A stretch of DNA of 57,074 nucleotides from Verrucomicrobiaceae bacterium. Its GTDB lineage: Bacteria > Verrucomicrobiota > Verrucomicrobiia > Chthoniobacterales > Terrimicrobiaceae. Made by a program: the position numbers and the translations under genes. The stretch lies in assembly GCA_007280915.1 (NCBI GenBank), contig QYQL01000035.1:1-57074 (forward strand). Direction: 5' to 3'. Numbering within the stretch: the first letter of the stretch is position 1; every line of letters starts with the position of its first letter. The notes beneath the pieces were generated by a model that saw nothing but the letters and a program-made list of their open reading frames with translations, had not been told where the DNA came from and did no database searches. Shown here in pieces: positions 8,495-16,504 of this stretch.

Positions 8495-9649
8495 CTACCG
8501 AATCGCCCAGCGGAGTTTTGCCGAGGAGGCGCGAGGGTTCGCGCGGCACTCTTCCGGCGACGGACGTGTGACGTTGTCGGCGATGCCGGAGTAAATTCCT
8601 GTGCGGAATCCGGATTGGAATGCCTTTTTGACGCGCCGGTCCTCGCCGGAGTGGAACGTGAGGATTGCGACCCGTCCGCCGGTCTTCAGACAGCCGGGCA
8701 GGTTGCGGAGAAGTGCGTCGAGAGCGGAGAATTCCTCGTTGACCTCGATGCGGATGGCTTGAAAGACGCGTCGCACGGATTTTTCAATGTCGTCAGCCGG
8801 CATGGATCCGAGGGCGGAACGAACCGCATTTGTGAGATCGGTGGTGAGTGCGAAATCCTTCCCGGCCAGGGCGGAAGCGATTTTCCCGGCATGGGGCTCA
8901 TCGGCATTTTCCCGGAGGAGGGTTTCCAGTGCGGGGGATTGGATCTTTTTCAGAAATCCCGCTGCCGAGAGCCCGCGCTGAGGGTTCATCCGCATGTCGA
9001 GCGGCCCGGGTGTCTTTGTCGAGAATCCTCGGCCCGGGGTGTCGAGTTGCATCGACGAGACACCGAGATCGGCGAGGAGGCAGTCTGCTCCCGCAATCCT
9101 CTCCGCGACCATCGCAGCCGGCAAACCTGCGAAGTTGGATTTTCTGATCCGCAATGTTTGGGAGCCGAAACCAAGCGAACTCAGCCGGGCTTTTGCTCTC
9201 GGCAACTCCACCGGATCCACATCGAGCCCGAGCAGGAGACCGCCGGGCTGAATGAGCGGGAGCAGCGCCGAGGCGTGCCCGCCATGGCCGAGGGTGCAAT
9301 CCACAACAGTATCGCCCGGCTGCGGGCGCAGGACCTCAAGAATCTCCTTCACCATAATGGGCACATGTGACCCGGCGGGAGTTTTTCCCGAGGCCAGAAC
9401 TTTCGCGACGGTTTCCGGCCGGCTCTCGAGTTCCTTGTATTTTTCCTCGAACCGGCGCGGGTATTTTCCGGAGTAGCGCGGCCGGCGGCGATGAGCGGAC
9501 GGTTGCCCAATCCCGTCATCTGCTTTTCCCTGCGAGCCCTGCGATTGCCTCGCTCGCTCCCGCGAGTCTCCCCCTTCGGGCTGCTTGCAGCAGGCTACCC
9601 GGCTGGCTCCCGCCAGCACGTGTTTTGCGTGAGGAATCTCCGGACTCAA
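8495..9649 (-). CDS. rsmH: 16S rRNA (cytosine1402-N4)-methyltransferase RsmH
   Basis: SAM-dependent methyltransferase that makes m4Cm1402 in 16S rRNA. The core shows motif I VVDCTLGHGGHA, the LLADLGVSSMQLD motif, the GFSTKTPGPLDMRM motif and the C-terminal LTFHSGEDRRVKKAF motif, all characteristic of RsmH/MraW. The ORF opens at TTG 9649, giving 384 aa against roughly 300-320 for the family. The extra 70-90 residues contain a basic stretch RRRPRYSGKYPRRFEEKYKE that looks like a real extension, preceded by about 30 residues encoded by a palindromic repeat (9531-9622) that look non-protein. The only ATG before the core is MVKEIL, inside the core domain. The true start is therefore uncertain: TTG 9649, or a non-ATG codon after the repeat. 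The TTG overlaps the stop of the upstream MazG-type gene, suggesting coupling. Confidence 0.9.
   Translation of the reverse strand: MSPEIPHAKHVLAGASRVACCKQPEGGDSRERARQSQGSQGKADDGIGQPSAHRRRPRYSGKYPRRFEEKYKELESRPETVAKVLASGKTPAGSHVPIMVKEILEVLRPQPGDTVVDCTLGHGGHASALLPLIQPGGLLLGLDVDPVELPRAKARLSSLGFGSQTLRIRKSNFAGLPAAMVAERIAGADCLLADLGVSSMQLDTPGRGFSTKTPGPLDMRMNPQRGLSAAGFLKKIQSPALETLLRENADEPHAGKIASALAGKDFALTTDLTNAVRSALGSMPADDIEKSVRRVFQAIRIEVNEEFSALDALLRNLPGCLKTGGRVAILTFHSGEDRRVKKAFQSGFRTGIYSGIADNVTRPSPEECRANPRASSAKLRWAIR
9531..9622. repeat. Palindromic repeat cluster inside the 5' end of rsmH
   Basis: Several GC-rich hairpins lie in tandem: ctcgc-tccc-gcgag (9553-9566) and gctggc-tccc-gccagc (9602-9617), both with the same tccc loop, and a smaller ctgc-tt-gcag between them. 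The central string cccttcgggct is the reverse complement of the agcccgaaggg string in the element at 1-109, so the two probably belong to one repeat family. If rsmH starts at 9649, this element is translated as about residues 10-40. Confidence 0.5.
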
Positions 9650-9996
9650 AGCTCGTTGTATTTTTTGTTCGAGCCCCGGGCCTTGGCGACCGGGTAGCGC
9701 GCCTCATTCCGTGCGAGCTTCCTTCGGATGGCTTCCGGCAGGCTCACTTCGCAATTGTCTGCGAGCTCGAAGAGGAGGATCGCGATGTCGGCCATCTCGG
9801 AGGCGAGTTCATCCCTGCGGTCGGCGACCCGCTGGTCCGACTGCTCCGGGCTCTGCCAGACAAAATGCTGGAGCAGTTCTCCCGCCTCGGCGGTGATGGC
9901 CACGGCGAGTTCCTTGGGATTGTGGAATTGTCTCCAGTCCCGCGCGTCACGAAAGGCGCGGATCTCGGCTGTCAGGGATTCGATGCTGGTCGGCAT
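9646..9996 (-). CDS. MazG-like nucleotide pyrophosphohydrolase (dCTPase/RS21-C6 type)
   Basis: 116 aa, an all-alpha NTP pyrophosphohydrolase. Visible are EAGELLQHF (the first acidic metal-binding helix, reading E-x-x-E) and DELASEMADIAILLFELAD (second acidic helix). A WRQFHNPKELA segment precedes them, as in the DCTPP1/RS21-C6 family. The expected activity is hydrolysis of (d)NTPs, often dCTP or modified pyrimidine nucleotides, to the monophosphate and PPi. The size matches the single-domain family. It ends by overlapping the TTG start of rsmH; the upp gene lies 148 bases upstream on the same strand. Exact substrate cannot be inferred. Confidence 0.85.
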   Translation of the reverse strand: MPTSIESLTAEIRAFRDARDWRQFHNPKELAVAITAEAGELLQHFVWQSPEQSDQRVADRRDELASEMADIAILLFELADNCEVSLPEAIRRKLARNEARYPVAKARGSNKKYNEL

Positions 9997-10144
9997 GTGG
10001 AATATCCTAGGCGGAGGCGGGCTTCACCGACAACCTTCGAGTCCGTTTCACGGTCACAGGAAGAGGAAAGGAAGCGAGCAGGCCTATACCCTGTGGACAG
10101 GATTGTTTGCGCAAAAACCGGTTTGATCTGATTCCGCTTGTTGC

Positions 10145-10768
10145 TCACGTGCCGAAATACCTGTCCCCCGCATCCCCGAGTCCTGGCAAGATATAGGCTT
10201 TGTCGTTGAGTTCCGCATCCAGCGCTGCCAGGAAAACCGGGACATCCGGGTGACGGGATGTGAAAAGCTCGACGCCCGGCCTCGCGCCGATGAGGGCGAG
10301 CACCCGCAGGCATTTGGCTCCGGCGGCCTTTAATTTATCCACCGCATCTGCGGCGCTCTGGCCGGTTGCAAGCATTGGGTCCACGAGAAAAATGTCCGCC
10401 CCCTCGAGCGGCGGGGTCTTGAAGTAATAGCTTTGCGGTTCGAATGTGCTCTCATCGCGGTAGAGCCCGACGTGTCCGACCCGGGCCTCGGGAAAAACCT
10501 GGAGCAATGCCTCCGCCATGCCCAGGCCGGCGCGGAGGATCGGGATGATCACGAGCGGCCGGGCAAATTCATGCCCGGCGCAACAGGCGAGGGGAGTTTG
10601 CAACGGAAACTCCCTCAACGCCAGATTGCGGGATGCCTCAACGCCCACAATGACCGCCAGCTCCCGCAATGCCCGGCGGAAATCCCCGAGGGAAGTCTCC
10701 CTGTTCCTGAGGCGGGCGACTCCGACTTTCACCAACGAATGCTCCACAACATGACACCCTGAAATCAT
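10145..10768 (-). CDS. upp: Uracil phosphoribosyltransferase
   Basis: 207 aa, the normal size for Upp. It makes UMP from uracil and PRPP. Family motifs: IIPILRAGLGM, GHVGLYRDE, the PRPP loop VDPMLATGQSA (D-P-M-L-A-T-G) and the C-terminal uracil-binding LPGLGDAGDRYFGT. It is a single cytosolic protein. It sits between the MazG-type gene and the porin on the same strand, separated by 148 and 173 bases, so it likely has its own promoter. Confidence 0.95.
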   Translation of the reverse strand: MISGCHVVEHSLVKVGVARLRNRETSLGDFRRALRELAVIVGVEASRNLALREFPLQTPLACCAGHEFARPLVIIPILRAGLGMAEALLQVFPEARVGHVGLYRDESTFEPQSYYFKTPPLEGADIFLVDPMLATGQSAADAVDKLKAAGAKCLRVLALIGARPGVELFTSRHPDVPVFLAALDAELNDKAYILPGLGDAGDRYFGT

Positions 10769-10941
10769 GGAGGACAGGTCTAAGCAAAATCCCGCCGCAT
10801 GCCCAGAACCTTCGCGTCGATTTGGACGGTCGCTATACTACGCCATCCTTCGGTAACGCCTTTGCGACTGGGAGCGCGGCTTAAAGCTGGAATTGACGAG
10901 TCAACCCGGCAACATCCGAAAAGCGATATCCAGCTCTGCTT
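10769..10941. promoter_or_regulatory. Gap between porin and upp; possible upp promoter
   Basis: Reading the minus strand, a ttgact hexamer near 10900 sits in the small palindrome ttga-ctcg-tcaa, and a tatagc hexamer lies nearer upp. Spacing is not ideal for a single sigma-70 promoter. No clear terminator for the porin is seen. Confidence 0.25.
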
Positions 10942-12342
10942 TCAGAACAGCAGGGTGAACCGCATGGTCATCGCCCAGGCTCCGCTGAGCGATGAGTCGG
11001 CCCCCGGGGTCGGGATGTAGCTCAGCGTGGGCTGGATGAAGGCCCCACCGTAAAGGTGCGCCTGGTAGTAGCACTGAAACATCAGCTCGCTCGAACGGTT
11101 GAAGATATTCGGGTTGAGCCATGACCACGCCATGCCGAATCCTATCGAGTCCGCGGGCCGGTTGGGCACGAGCCCGAAGCCGGTGATCCCGCCGCCGAAA
11201 TACTGGTTCACGGGAAGCGTCTCCGAGTTGTTGACGCCGAACTGGTAGAAGATCGAGATCGAGGAATTCGGGCCCGTTGTGGATGCGGGGATCACGATCT
11301 TCGATTTGCCGTCCTTGTCGCGCGTGGTCGCCGGTCCCTGCTGTGCCGACCTGCCCCAGACCCGCTGCCCGCCAAACAGGTAGAATCCGCCGGTCCCGTT
11401 CTGCTGGATCGCACCCGGCCCGGTGAGAACTCCGGTTTGATACCAGAGGCCGGCCCCGAATTGCCCTGGGTATTTGTCGGCGATCACCCAGTCGACTCCG
11501 GCTTCCCAGATGTTAAAATAATAGCCGTTGAACTGCGGGGCTGTCAGGCCGGTCTGGACGCCGTTCGCGAGGTTGCCGTCGTAGAACCCGTAGTTGATGT
11601 AGGAGTTTTTTGTCGGGGTCACCGTGACCGTGAGGCCGTTCGCGGAGTTGTAGTATCCGGGCAGCGAGCCGAGCATCGTGGGGTTCACGAAGATCGGGGT
11701 GTAAAGGAGACCGCTCACGGACGGGATCTCGAGGCCGCCTTCCTTCGTGGTGACCGGGCGGCAGACGTTGTTGAAGTCATACGTGGGCACGCTGCGGCCG
11801 ACGCGGATGATGAGGCGGTTGTCGAAAAGCTTTTGGCGATACCAGGCCTGATACAGCTCCGAGCGATCGAGCGGGGGCAGGCCGGGGAGGCCGTTGTAGC
11901 CCTGCACGCTGCCGGCCTGGCCGTTCGTGTTTTGGCCGTTGAACTGCAGAAACTGGACGCCGAAATCCGCGCCCTTCCATCCGATGAGCTTTTCCGCGTC
12001 AATCTCCAGCGAGGCGATGAGGAGGCTGTTCCAGCTTGACGCTCCGGGCTGCGCGCCTCCGGACATCAGGATGTTGTAATCCGCCAACCAGATCCCACCG
12101 AGCTTCACGCCCGTGTCCGGCGACAGGCGGGTCAGGCTTTGCAAAAATCCGTTGCCGGTTTCCGCATTCACGGCACCCGGGTTTCCGCTGATGGCGGCGG
12201 GCACACGGGAGACGATTTCCCAAGGCGTCGGGTTGTTGGCGGGTTTCGTCGGCTCGGGATCCGCAGCAACAAGCGTGGCAACCGCCGCAAAAAACACGAG
12301 CGCCGGAAGGCAAACAGGAAGGCGGTGGAGAAGGGATTTCAT
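10942..12342 (-). CDS. Outer-membrane porin, carbohydrate-selective (OprB-like) type
   Basis: 466 aa from ATG 12342 (the ORF runs further upstream, but this ATG gives a clean signal peptide: MKSLLHRLP followed by a hydrophobic LPALVFFAAVATLVAA core). The mature part is rich in Gly, Asn, Tyr and Trp with alternating beta-strand pattern and ends MRFTLLF, with the terminal Phe used by the BAM machinery. GVKLGGIWLADYN and the ELYQAWYRQKLF / RVGRSVPTYDFN segments match the OprB porin family. Expected role: passive uptake of sugars or other small solutes across the outer membrane. It is divergent from the amidohydrolase at 12574, so it may admit that pathway's substrate. Confidence 0.82.
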   Translation of the reverse strand: MKSLLHRLPVCLPALVFFAAVATLVAADPEPTKPANNPTPWEIVSRVPAAISGNPGAVNAETGNGFLQSLTRLSPDTGVKLGGIWLADYNILMSGGAQPGASSWNSLLIASLEIDAEKLIGWKGADFGVQFLQFNGQNTNGQAGSVQGYNGLPGLPPLDRSELYQAWYRQKLFDNRLIIRVGRSVPTYDFNNVCRPVTTKEGGLEIPSVSGLLYTPIFVNPTMLGSLPGYYNSANGLTVTVTPTKNSYINYGFYDGNLANGVQTGLTAPQFNGYYFNIWEAGVDWVIADKYPGQFGAGLWYQTGVLTGPGAIQQNGTGGFYLFGGQRVWGRSAQQGPATTRDKDGKSKIVIPASTTGPNSSISIFYQFGVNNSETLPVNQYFGGGITGFGLVPNRPADSIGFGMAWSWLNPNIFNRSSELMFQCYYQAHLYGGAFIQPTLSYIPTPGADSSLSGAWAMTMRFTLLF

Positions 12343-12476
12343 GGCGGATATGTGGCAAATTTGTGGAAATGAGTCCTCCCTCGCCTCAACCTCAAAAGCA
12401 TTCACGGCTGCGAACAGCCATTCCAAGAAACGGACCCAGCCACATCGACCAGATTGGCAATTTTACGGAACATAAT

Positions 12477-12498
12477 AAATACCCACTTGCCGGTATTT
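12477..12498. promoter_or_regulatory. Inverted repeat in the divergent porin/deaminase promoter region
   Basis: aaatacc (12477-12483), an 8-nt spacer, then ggtattt (12492-12498): a perfect 7-bp inverted repeat in the 231-base region between two divergent genes. The layout suits a dimeric regulator operator controlling one or both genes. No regulator gene lies beside it. Confidence 0.35.
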
Positions 12499-12573
12499 TG
12501 GGCGCGGCCGATTTCTGGCATTTTTAAATTTCACGCAAAACTTCCACGATAATTCCACACGACTGCTCATTAC

Positions 12574-13995
12574 ATGAAAACACTGCTCGCAAAAAACGCC
12601 GACATCCTCGTGACCATGGACAAGGACCGTCGGGAAATCAAAAATGCCAGCCTCTATGCCGAGGACGGTGTCATCAAAAAGGTCGGCCCCGCGTCCGAGC
12701 TTCCGGAGACAGCGGATACGGTCATCGACATGAGCGGTCAGGTCGTCCTGCCGGGCTTTGTCAACTGCCACCACCACCTCAACCAGACGCTCACCCGCAA
12801 CCTCCCGAACTCGCAAAACAACAACCTGTTTCCGTGGCTGCGCGGCCAATACCGGATCTGGGCGGGGACCACGCCGGAAGCCTCGCGCACGAGCGTGATC
12901 GTCGGCCTTGCCGAGCTGGCGCTGAGCGGGTGCACGACGGTCTTCGACCATTCGTATATTTTCAAAAGCGGGAACACTGTGGACTGCATCATTGACGCGG
13001 CGAAGGAATTCGGCTCCCGCTTCCACTGCAGCCGCGGCTCGATGTCGCTCGGCGAATCGAAGGGAGGGCTCCCTCCCGACGACTGCGTCGAGGACGAGAA
13101 ATTCATCCTCAAGGACTCGCAGCGCGCGATCGAGACCTACCATGATTCCAAGCACGGCGCTATGACCCGCATCGTGATCGGGCCGTGCTCGCCGTTTTCG
13201 GTGACCGCGAGCCTGCTGAAGGAATCCGCCGCCCTCGCCCGCCAATACAAAGTCGGCCTGCACACGCACCTCTGCGAGACGTTCGACGAGGAGCGCTTCA
13301 CCCTGAATAATTTTTCCATGCGCCCGATCGAATGGATGGAGACGGTGGACTGGCTCGGCGACGAGGTCTGGTTCGGCCACGCGATCCACGTGCTCGACGA
13401 GGAGATCCAGCAATTTGCCCGCTGCGGATGCGGCGCCTCGCACTGCCCGTCCTCGAACATGCGCCTCGCCTCCGGCATCGCGCCGATCAAGAAATACATG
13501 GCGGCCGGCGTGAAGGTCGGCCTCGGGGTCGATGGCTCGGCGAGCAACGACAGCTCGAACATGATGCTCGAAGTCCGCACCGCCTTCCTGCTCGCCCGGG
13601 TGAAGATGGGCCTCCTGCCGCCCGAAGGTCCGGAGAAATACATGAACCTTTCGCAGTCGCACCCGAAGCGCGCGGCCGAATGGATGACCGCCCGCGAGGC
13701 GCTCGAACTCGGCACGCTCGGAGGCGCGAAGGTTATTGGACGCGATGACATCGGCTCGCTGGAAACCGGCAAGTGCGCCGACTTCTTCAGCATCAACCTG
13801 AACACTGTGGATTTTGCGGGGGCGCTCCACGACCCTGTCGCCGCCACGGTTTTCTGCGCGCCGCAGAAGGCGCAGCACACGGTCATCAACGGCCGCGTGA
13901 TCGTCAAGGACGGCAAGTGCGTCACGGTGGACCTCGGCAAGATCGTCGAGGAACACAATAAATTCAGCATCAAACTCGCCAACGCCGCGATCTGA
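12574..13995 (+). CDS. 8-oxoguanine deaminase-like amidohydrolase
   Basis: 473 aa, cytosolic metal-dependent hydrolase of the TrzN/AtzB/8-oxoguanine deaminase group. Metal ligands are visible: His66 and His68 in VNCHHHL, His232 with Glu235 in THLCE, His269/His272 in HAIHV and Asp320 in GVDGSAS. The HCPSSNMRLASGI segment and the long N-terminal composite beta domain fit deaminases of aminated purines or triazines rather than dihydropyrimidinases. Likely reaction: hydrolytic deamination of a purine base such as 8-oxoguanine or guanine. An MFS carrier follows 67 bases downstream on the same strand and a porin diverges upstream, consistent with an import-and-salvage unit. The precise substrate is inference. 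Confidence 0.82.
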   Translation: MKTLLAKNADILVTMDKDRREIKNASLYAEDGVIKKVGPASELPETADTVIDMSGQVVLPGFVNCHHHLNQTLTRNLPNSQNNNLFPWLRGQYRIWAGTTPEASRTSVIVGLAELALSGCTTVFDHSYIFKSGNTVDCIIDAAKEFGSRFHCSRGSMSLGESKGGLPPDDCVEDEKFILKDSQRAIETYHDSKHGAMTRIVIGPCSPFSVTASLLKESAALARQYKVGLHTHLCETFDEERFTLNNFSMRPIEWMETVDWLGDEVWFGHAIHVLDEEIQQFARCGCGASHCPSSNMRLASGIAPIKKYMAAGVKVGLGVDGSASNDSSNMMLEVRTAFLLARVKMGLLPPEGPEKYMNLSQSHPKRAAEWMTAREALELGTLGGAKVIGRDDIGSLETGKCADFFSINLNTVDFAGALHDPVAATVFCAPQKAQHTVINGRVIVKDGKCVTVDLGKIVEEHNKFSIKLANAAI

Positions 13996-14062
13996 TTTTC
14001 ATGCACCCGCCGGTGCCCGCCTCAACAGCGGGCCCCGGCGGGGCAAATTTCCCCACACAACT

Positions 14063-15301
14063 ATGAACGACCGCTCCTCCACACGCGCCGGCGCGCTCCC
14101 CAGTTGGGCAGCCGCCGAACTCTTTTTCACCGCCGGGGTTGCCGTCGCCATCCTTTTCGCAGTCCTATCCGGCACGGTTTCCAAATCGCTCGGGATCAAC
14201 CAAGCGCAGCTCGGCCAGCTCAGCGGCGTCTACACTCTCGCCTACTCGGTGGGGCAGCTCATCCTCGGCATCCTCCTCACCTCGCGCAACATCAAGGCCC
14301 TCCTGGGCATCGGTTCCGCGCTCGGCGCGGCGGGATGCTTCCTCCTTTCCACCAGCACCGGCTACGCCACCGCCTTCGTTGCACAGATCCTGCTCGGCAT
14401 CGGCTTTTCCGGCACGTTTGTCGGACTCATCTTCCTCATCGGGCGCGACTTCTCGGCGAATTTCTCCTTCATGTCCTCGCTGAGCCAGAGCATCACGAAC
14501 ATCGCCGGTGCCGCGCTCTCGATCACCGCCAGCCTCACTCCGTGGCTGGCCGACTTCCGCGTCACCTTCCGCGTCATGGCCGCCGCGCTCCTCGGTGTCG
14601 CCGTTCTCCAATTCCTCTTCGTCCGCGGCAAATCCGCCGAGGCTTCCGCTGCCGCCGCCCCAGCGACGCCGTTCCTCGCCGCGCTTCGGCTCGCGGCCTC
14701 AAACCTCCAGTTCTGGTGGGCCGCGATCTACTACGCCGGACTCTTCGGCACCATGCTCGCCTACGCGAACCTCTGGAATATCCAATTTCAGATCAATTAT
14801 TTCGGAAACACGCCGCAGCAATCCGCGATGATGAACGCCATGATCGCCATCGGCATCACCGTCGGCAGCATCGTCGCCGGCATGTGGGCGAAAAAAGCGG
14901 GGTTTCTCGTTCCCGCCCGCGCCTTTGCACTTCTTTCGCTGGCGATCTTTGTCTTGATGGCCCTACTGCCATTGCCCCGCTGGGAAGCCACGACCTTCAT
15001 CCTCGTCATAGGCTTCGGGCTCGCCGGTTCCATCCTCGCGCTCTCGGTCATCTACGCACACATTCCGCCGGCCGCCACCGCCGTGGCCACCTCCCTCGTC
15101 GTGACCGCCGCATTCGTCCACGGGGCCATCCTCCAAACACTCATCGGTAGTTCCCTCGCCCACGCCACCCCGGTAACCTCCGCTGCCGGCACCCATGTGG
15201 CCATGTTCACGATTTACCAGCACGGTATGGTTTGGCTGCTCGGCAGCGTCGTCTGCTCGGTCATCGCCAGCTTCCTTTTCCGCCCGGCACCTGCTAAATA
15301 G
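14063..15301 (+). CDS. Major facilitator superfamily transporter
   Basis: 412 aa, about 12 predicted hydrophobic segments, with the first ones starting near residue 20 (AELFFTAGVAVAILFAVL) and a hydrophilic central loop around 190-205 (RGKSAEASAAAAP). This is standard MFS size and arrangement. It follows the deaminase-like gene by 67 bases on the same strand, so its cargo may be a purine or related base; the sequence itself does not settle this. A channel-like gene starts 7 bases after its stop. Confidence 0.85.
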   Translation: MNDRSSTRAGALPSWAAAELFFTAGVAVAILFAVLSGTVSKSLGINQAQLGQLSGVYTLAYSVGQLILGILLTSRNIKALLGIGSALGAAGCFLLSTSTGYATAFVAQILLGIGFSGTFVGLIFLIGRDFSANFSFMSSLSQSITNIAGAALSITASLTPWLADFRVTFRVMAAALLGVAVLQFLFVRGKSAEASAAAAPATPFLAALRLAASNLQFWWAAIYYAGLFGTMLAYANLWNIQFQINYFGNTPQQSAMMNAMIAIGITVGSIVAGMWAKKAGFLVPARAFALLSLAIFVLMALLPLPRWEATTFILVIGFGLAGSILALSVIYAHIPPAATAVATSLVVTAAFVHGAILQTLIGSSLAHATPVTSAAGTHVAMFTIYQHGMVWLLGSVVCSVIASFLFRPAPAK

Positions 15302-15308
15302 CGGTCCC

Positions 15309-16388
15309 ATGAGCGGAATCCTTCCAGCCAGCCTGGACATCTTTGCGGCGGATGCCCTCCGCTTGGCGGCCGGACTCGCGGGCGTGCTGGCTATTCTCTA
15401 TTTTTTTAAATCCATCATCCGCGTCGGCGTCCTGAACCAGCGCTATCAGGATCCGCTGGCGTTCTGGGTGGGGCGCGTCCTGCTGAACCTTTTCCGCTTC
15501 CGCATTTCACGGCTTCCGAAAAACGATCCGCACCGGCATGAGATCATGGTCTGGTATTGGCCGTGCTCGCTGATCGGCATCATCACAGCCTGGTTTTTGC
15601 TTGTGACCTTCGGGTTCGCGCTGCTCAACTGGGCGTTGCGCGCCGACGCCACGTTTACCAGCGCGGTCGTCTCGAGCGGCTCTGCCCTGAGCACGCTGGG
15701 TTTTTCCACCCCCACCAGCCTCTCCGGCCAGATTCTCGCCATCATCGAGGGAGCCATCGGGCTGTTTCTCATCGTCTATCTTTTCACGTTTCTTCCGGGG
15801 TTCATGCAGCTCATCCATGAACGCGGAAGCCGGGTCGCATGGGTTTATGCGCGCACCGGCCCTAACCCCTCCGGAGCGGAAGTCCTCCGATGGTTCTACC
15901 GGAACGGACGGGCCGGCGAAATCGCCAGCCTCTGCGATGACTGGGAAATTTTTTTCCGCGACCTCGGCCAGTCGAGGAGCTTTCTGCCCATTCTCTGTGT
16001 CGTCCGGCCGCTGAATCCGTCGGAGTCCTGGGTCTGCGCCTTCGGGGCCTTTCTTGATGCGCTCGCTCTGTTGAACACAACAGTGGACCGTCCCACCGAG
16101 AGTTCCCGAATCTGTTTTGAACTGGGGGTAACCGCCGTGCAGAATATCCATGAAGCGATGCGCGGAACGCCAATCAGTCCGGAGCGGAGCCCGACGCTGA
16201 TGCATGTCCGCCGCCAGGACTACGACACCGCGTGCGGGATGCTTTCCAAAGAGGGAGTCGCGCTCAAGGCCGACCGCGAGGCGGCGTGGAAGGATTTCAT
16301 CGGCGCCCACATGCTTTACGAACAGGAAATCGCATGGCTCGCCGCCTCGCTCGGCGACCCGACGCCCTTCTGGACCCGTTCGATTTGA
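15309..16388 (+). CDS. Membrane protein with potassium-channel-like pore motif
   Basis: 359 aa from ATG 15309 (the ORF extends upstream inside the MFS gene). Hydrophobic segments lie at about 15-35, 80-105 and 140-170. Between the last two is SSGSALSTLGFSTPTSL, which looks like the pore helix plus selectivity filter of two-TM potassium channels (usual filter T-x-G-Y/F-G), here STLGFS with Ser at the last Gly position. The remaining 190 residues are soluble and predicted cytosolic, with no recognised RCK or nucleotide-binding motif; a Trp- and Arg-rich region (GRAGEIASLCDDWEIFFRD) stands out. It probably forms an ion channel or a channel-derived sensor. It may be co-transcribed with the MFS gene. 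Confidence 0.6.
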   Translation: MSGILPASLDIFAADALRLAAGLAGVLAILYFFKSIIRVGVLNQRYQDPLAFWVGRVLLNLFRFRISRLPKNDPHRHEIMVWYWPCSLIGIITAWFLLVTFGFALLNWALRADATFTSAVVSSGSALSTLGFSTPTSLSGQILAIIEGAIGLFLIVYLFTFLPGFMQLIHERGSRVAWVYARTGPNPSGAEVLRWFYRNGRAGEIASLCDDWEIFFRDLGQSRSFLPILCVVRPLNPSESWVCAFGAFLDALALLNTTVDRPTESSRICFELGVTAVQNIHEAMRGTPISPERSPTLMHVRRQDYDTACGMLSKEGVALKADREAAWKDFIGAHMLYEQEIAWLAASLGDPTPFWTRSI

Positions 16389-16504
16389 TGCTTCGACCAG
16401 GGGCAAACTGCTGAAAAAATGCGGGGTCGCATGGTTTTGCTGAGAAGCAGCTCATTCAGCCTTGATCGTCCGCCCGACCCGGTCCAATACTTCCCGCCTA
16501 CGTT

